Below are positions 60,829 through 64,000 of a stretch of 64,000 nucleotides of DNA, in pieces (within the stretch, counting starts at the first letter, position 1; each line of letters starts with the position of its first letter). Origin of the DNA: Oscillospiraceae bacterium (GTDB taxonomy: Bacteria > Bacillota > Clostridia > Oscillospirales > Ruminococcaceae); assembly GCA_016298065.1 (NCBI GenBank), contig JAEDDN010000007.1, forward strand, positions 1 through 64,000. Direction: 5' to 3'. The position numbers and the translations under genes are program-made. Under the pieces are notes generated by a model that saw only the letters and a list, made by a program, of their open reading frames with translations, had not been told where the DNA came from and did no database searches.

Positions 60829-62211
60829 TTATTTAAGCTCCTTTAGTTTTTGTTCGGCATTTTTTATCTGCTCTTTTACCGCTTCCGGTGCAGGTCCGCC
60901 TAACACGTTTCTTCCCCTTACACAGCTGTCAAGGCTTATTGCGTCGAATATATCGTCACCGAAAAGCTCGTGTGCGTTTTTATATTCCTCAATAGTCATA
61001 CTCTCTAAGGTCTTATTGTTGTCGATACAGTATGCTACAAGAGTTCCGGTAATTTTATATGCGTCTCTGAACGGCAAGCCTTTTTTTACAAGATAATCCG
61101 CACAGTCGGTGGCGTTAATAAAGCCCCTTGCCGCCGCATTTCTCATATTGTCCTTTAACACACGCATTGTTTTAAGCATTGGTATAAAGGTACTGATACA
61201 AAGCTTTGCGGTATTAACCGAGTCAAATATAGCTTCCTTATCCTCCTGCATATCCTTGTTATAGGCAAGCGGCAAGCCCTTCATCATAGTTAAAAGCGTT
61301 GTTAAGTTGCCGATAGCTCTGCCTGCTTTTCCCCTTACAAGCTCTGCAATATCAGGGTTTTTCTTTTGAGGCATAATGGACGAGCCTGTTGAATATGCGT
61401 CGTCCAACTCAATAAACTTAAACTCCCATGAGCACCACATAATAATTTCTTCCGAAAAACGTGAAAGATGCATCATAAGCATTGCTATAGTATTTGCAAG
61501 CTCAATGCAAAAATCCCTGTCGGAAACACCGTCAAGCGAATTTTGGGTAGGCATATCAAAGCCTAAAAGCTCACTTACATACTCCCTGTCAATCGGATAG
61601 GTTGTAGAAGCTAACGCTCCGCTTCCGAGCGGCATAACATTCATTCTCTTATAGGTATCGTTTAAGCGGTCTATGTCCCTCAAAAGCATCCACGCATAAG
61701 CCATTATGTGATGAGCAAAGGTGATAGGCTGTGCTCTTTGCAGATGAGTATATCCCGGCATTACCGTTTGAGTATGCTCGGCGGCTATTTTTATAATAGT
61801 ATCAACAAGCTCTGCGGTAAGCTTTTTTATATTTAAGGTTTCTTCCTTTAAATAAAGTCTTACGTCCAAAGCTACCTGGTCATTTCTGCTTCTTGCGGTG
61901 TGCAGGCGTTTACCTGTTGCTCCGAGCCTTTTTGTAAGCTCTGCCTCGACAAACATGTGTATGTCCTCGGCGGTCATATCAAACTGCAAATCACCTTTTT
62001 GTATATCCTTTAAAATACCTTCTAAGCCGTCGGTGATAAGCTTAGCTTCTTCTTTAGGAATAATGCCCTGTTTACCGAGCATGGTAGCGTGGGCAATACT
62101 TCCCTTTATATCATTTTCATACATAACAGCGTCAAATGAGATTGAGCTGTTAAAATCGTTGACCTTGCTGTCAACCTCTTTTTTAAAGCGTCCTGCCCAC
62201 ATCTTAGCCAT
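60829..62211 (-). CDS. argH: argininosuccinate lyase
   Basis: A protein of 460 residues with the fumarase-superfamily signature GSSIMPQKKNPD (about residue 280) and the TARSRNDQVA and HLQRAQP motifs. It makes arginine and fumarate, the last step. It follows argG after a hairpin-containing gap of 73 bases. Confidence 0.97.
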   Translation of the reverse strand: MAKMWAGRFKKEVDSKVNDFNSSISFDAVMYENDIKGSIAHATMLGKQGIIPKEEAKLITDGLEGILKDIQKGDLQFDMTAEDIHMFVEAELTKRLGATGKRLHTARSRNDQVALDVRLYLKEETLNIKKLTAELVDTIIKIAAEHTQTVMPGYTHLQRAQPITFAHHIMAYAWMLLRDIDRLNDTYKRMNVMPLGSGALASTTYPIDREYVSELLGFDMPTQNSLDGVSDRDFCIELANTIAMLMMHLSRFSEEIIMWCSWEFKFIELDDAYSTGSSIMPQKKNPDIAELVRGKAGRAIGNLTTLLTMMKGLPLAYNKDMQEDKEAIFDSVNTAKLCISTFIPMLKTMRVLKDNMRNAAARGFINATDCADYLVKKGLPFRDAYKITGTLVAYCIDNNKTLESMTIEEYKNAHELFGDDIFDAISLDSCVRGRNVLGGPAPEAVKEQIKNAEQKLKELK

Positions 62212-62237
62212 TTTTTATTCCCTCCGTAAAATCACAA

Positions 62238-62269
62238 TTTAGGCAACAGCCCTTACGGTGTTGCCTAAA
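62238..62269 (-). promoter_or_regulatory. inter-gene hairpin between argG and argH
   Basis: TTTAGGCAACA pairs with TGTTGCCTAAA across 10 bases. There is no T-run behind it on the minus strand, so it is more likely to control message stability than to end transcription. Confidence 0.5.
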
Positions 62270-62284
62270 ATTCAAAAACAGTTA

Positions 62285-63505
62285 TTACTTATTTCTCTCT
62301 TGGTCGAGTAAAGCTTTTACCTTAATCGGAAGTCCGAAGAGATTGATAAATCCTGCCGAATCGGTTTGGTCGTAAACATCGTCCTCGCCAAAGGAAGCAA
62401 ACTCTTCGCTATATAAGGTATAAGGAGAAGTAACGCCTGCGTTTATAATGTTTCCTTTATAAAGCTTCAGTTTAACCTCGCCCGTAACGGTCTTTTGAGT
62501 GCTGTCAACAAAGGCTGACAAGGCTTCTCTTAACGGTGTGTACCACTGACCGTTATATACTATGTCTGCAAATTTTAATGCAACCTGTTGTTTATAATGT
62601 TGTGTTTCCTTGTCAAGACAAAGTGTTTCCAAAACTTCGTGCGCACGGTATAAAATTGTTCCGCCCGGAGTTTCATAAACGCCACGGGATTTCATACCTA
62701 CAAGTCTGTTTTCAACAATATCGGCTAAACCGATACCGTTTTCGCCGCCTAATTTGTTGAGTTTCTTTATAAGTGTAACGCCGTCCATTTTCTGTCCGTC
62801 TAATGCAACAGGAATACCCTCTTCAAAGGAAAGAGTGATATAAGTTGCCTTGTCAGGTGCCTGTTCGGGAGCAACGCCTAATTCCAAAAAGCCCTCTTTT
62901 GCGTACTGCGGCTCGTTTGCAGGGTCCTCTAAGTCAAGACCCTCGTGTGAAAGGTGCCAAAGGTTCATATCCTTTGAGTAGTTTGTTTCTCTTGTGAGCT
63001 TTATAGGAATGTTTTTCTCGATAGCGTAGTCGATTTCCTCGTCACGAGATTTTATATCCCAAATTCTCCAAGGTGCAATAATCGGCATATCAGGTGCGAA
63101 AGCCTTTATTGCAAGCTCAAAACGAACCTGGTCGTTGCCTTTACCTGTACAGCCGTGGCAGATAGCGTCTGCACCCTCGGCTTTTGCAATTTCAACAATT
63201 CTCTTTGCGATAGGCGGTCTTGCAAAAGATGTGCCCAAAAGATATAAGCCCTCGTAAACTGCGCCTGCTTTTAAGGTTGGGAACACATAGTCCTCAACAA
63301 ATTCCTTTTGTAAATCTTCGATATATAATTTTGATGCGCCTGTTGCCAAAGCTCTTTGCTCCAAGCCGTCAAGCTCGGCGTCCTGTCCCACGTTACCTGC
63401 AACGCAGATAACCTCACAGCCGTAGTTATCCTTTAACCACGGAATAATAATCGAGGTGTCGAGTCCGCCTGAATATGCCAAAACTACTTTGTTATACTTA
63501 GCCAT
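62285..63505 (-). CDS. argG: argininosuccinate synthase
   Basis: A protein of 406 residues. The ATP pyrophosphatase motif is AYSGGLDTS, with the GNDQVRFE and ARPPIAKRIVEIA segments. It joins citrulline and aspartate. It is the first gene of the cluster and has its own promoter, with ArgR-like boxes upstream. Confidence 0.97.
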   Translation of the reverse strand: MAKYNKVVLAYSGGLDTSIIIPWLKDNYGCEVICVAGNVGQDAELDGLEQRALATGASKLYIEDLQKEFVEDYVFPTLKAGAVYEGLYLLGTSFARPPIAKRIVEIAKAEGADAICHGCTGKGNDQVRFELAIKAFAPDMPIIAPWRIWDIKSRDEEIDYAIEKNIPIKLTRETNYSKDMNLWHLSHEGLDLEDPANEPQYAKEGFLELGVAPEQAPDKATYITLSFEEGIPVALDGQKMDGVTLIKKLNKLGGENGIGLADIVENRLVGMKSRGVYETPGGTILYRAHEVLETLCLDKETQHYKQQVALKFADIVYNGQWYTPLREALSAFVDSTQKTVTGEVKLKLYKGNIINAGVTSPYTLYSEEFASFGEDDVYDQTDSAGFINLFGLPIKVKALLDQERNK

Positions 63506-63881
63506 TTTATTTTCCTCCGTTTTAAAGACTGTCGGTCTTTTTATTTGTTACTCACTATTATACACGCTTATTTTTAAATTGCAAGAGTTTTTTGCATAAA
63601 TATTCACATTTTTAAAAAATTTATGCAACATACACATCTGCAAGCACTTTTACGTTGATATGTTGTCATTTTGCTCAGTACTCGCCCCGTGGCTTATGCA
63701 TATTCGGTGTATATTGTGTATAATTATACATTTATTCACGCTTTTATGCATATTTAAAAAACTGCGGTAAATTTTTTATTTTTACTTTTAAAATAAGGCA
63801 TAATATTGTATAATTATAGTTGGTAAGACTTTTGCGGTTTTAGGCAAAAGCAATTTTAACGTAAAGAAACGGAGGATTATT
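63506..63881. other. argG-pfkA divergent intergenic region
   Basis: A 376-base gap without a gene. It holds the argG promoter and at least one ARG-box-like site, several further TGCATA/ATTCA-type half sites (63696, 63727, 63747 areas), and the pfkA promoter around TATAAT at 63809. No RNA gene is seen. Confidence 0.6.
63557..63606 (-). promoter_or_regulatory. argG promoter with ArgR-like operator
   Basis: TTGCAA (63579-63584), 16 bases and TATAAT (63557-63562) on the minus strand. TGCATAAATATTCA (63593-63606), minus-strand TGAATATTTATGCA, differs by one base from the TGAATAWWWATTCA ARG-box form and lies just upstream of the -35 box. ArgR would bind here with arginine. Confidence 0.65.
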
Positions 63882-64000
63882 ATGGGTAAAAGAATAGGTA
63901 TTCTCACAAGCGGAGGCGACTGCCCGGGCCTTAACGCAGTTATCAGAGGTGTGGCAAAAGCCGCCTACGAGCTTATGGACGACGTTGAAATCGTAGGTAT
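63882..64000 (+). CDS. pfkA: ATP-dependent 6-phosphofructokinase (3' part cut by window edge)
   Basis: The first 39 codons of a phosphofructokinase: MGKRIGILTSGGDCPGLNAV is the nucleotide-binding start of PfkA, with the following RGVAKAAYE. A GGAGG site precedes the ATG by six bases. The type (ATP- or PPi-dependent) cannot be decided from this part; the usual assignment is PfkA. Confidence 0.9.
   Translation, partial: MGKRIGILTSGGDCPGLNAVIRGVAKAAYELMDDVEIVG

Overview
The window reads as the chromosome of a low-GC, spore-forming Firmicute of class Clostridia. The evidence is a sigma-K-type sporulation sigma factor, the ylxM-ffh-rpsP-khpA-rimM-trmD order, an FMN riboswitch ahead of a RibU-type transporter, GGAGG-type ribosome sites, and many TTGaca-17-TATAAT promoters. 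A gut Oscillospiraceae/Ruminococcaceae-like organism fits, but this is an inference from gene content and no species is claimed.

Bases 1 to about 14,150 are an accessory region. It starts, on the minus strand, with a mobilisation and partition block: ParB-like protein (cut by the window edge), MOBP-type relaxase, MobC, a hairpin-rich oriT candidate, a ribbon-helix-helix ParR-like protein, a ParM actin-like ATPase and a Cys-rich small protein. On the plus strand follow a zinc-finger-like protein (DUF6076-like) and an element-borne sigma-70-type factor. Next comes a cargo cassette: a small XRE regulator, a TetR regulator, a DUF308 membrane protein, an MMPL/RND transporter and a secreted heptad-repeat protein of YhgE type. 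The right end carries a TnpV-like pair, a Phd/Doc toxin-antitoxin pair whose Doc toxin is truncated, and another XRE regulator. This region abuts the 3' end of a tRNA-Pro(CGG) gene, the usual target side of integrative elements, but no integrase or matching att repeat is visible here.

Bases 14,238 to 32,430 are core genes: an aldo/keto reductase-proC-trpB2 operon, pgsA, a lipoprotein, a polytopic membrane protein, a polysaccharide pyruvyl transferase, the riboswitch-ribU-cupin-DUF896 operon, a dTDP-rhamnose operon (rmlACBD) with two small conserved genes behind it, a glycosyltransferase with an asparagine synthetase, and a DUF1836 regulator coupled to an SPFH protein. Bases 32,500 to 37,470 hold HPr, the ribosome/SRP operon and sigK.

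Bases 37,555 to 41,880 form a five-gene minus-strand operon (HprK-like kinase, PqqD-like protein, S26-like protease, ABC exporter, nucleotidyltransferase). It has the accessory genes of a RiPP pathway but neither the cyclase/protease pair nor a visible precursor. It is the best candidate here for an undescribed system. Bases 42,014 to 45,592 are an isolated phage lysis and tail-fibre cassette. A TelA/XpaC-type trio follows.

Bases 48,139 to 63,505 carry ruvX, pyrD/pyrK, a small P-loop protein, pgi, a D,D-carboxypeptidase, a small accessory trio, and a complete arginine cluster (argG-H-C-J-B-D-F) with an ArgR-like box upstream. The window ends in the start of pfkA. A roughly 95-base element with conserved stems and variable loops occurs twice, at 20,107 and 50,378, each time just downstream of a -10 box in the leader of a minus-strand gene. 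It looks like an uncharacterised structured RNA.
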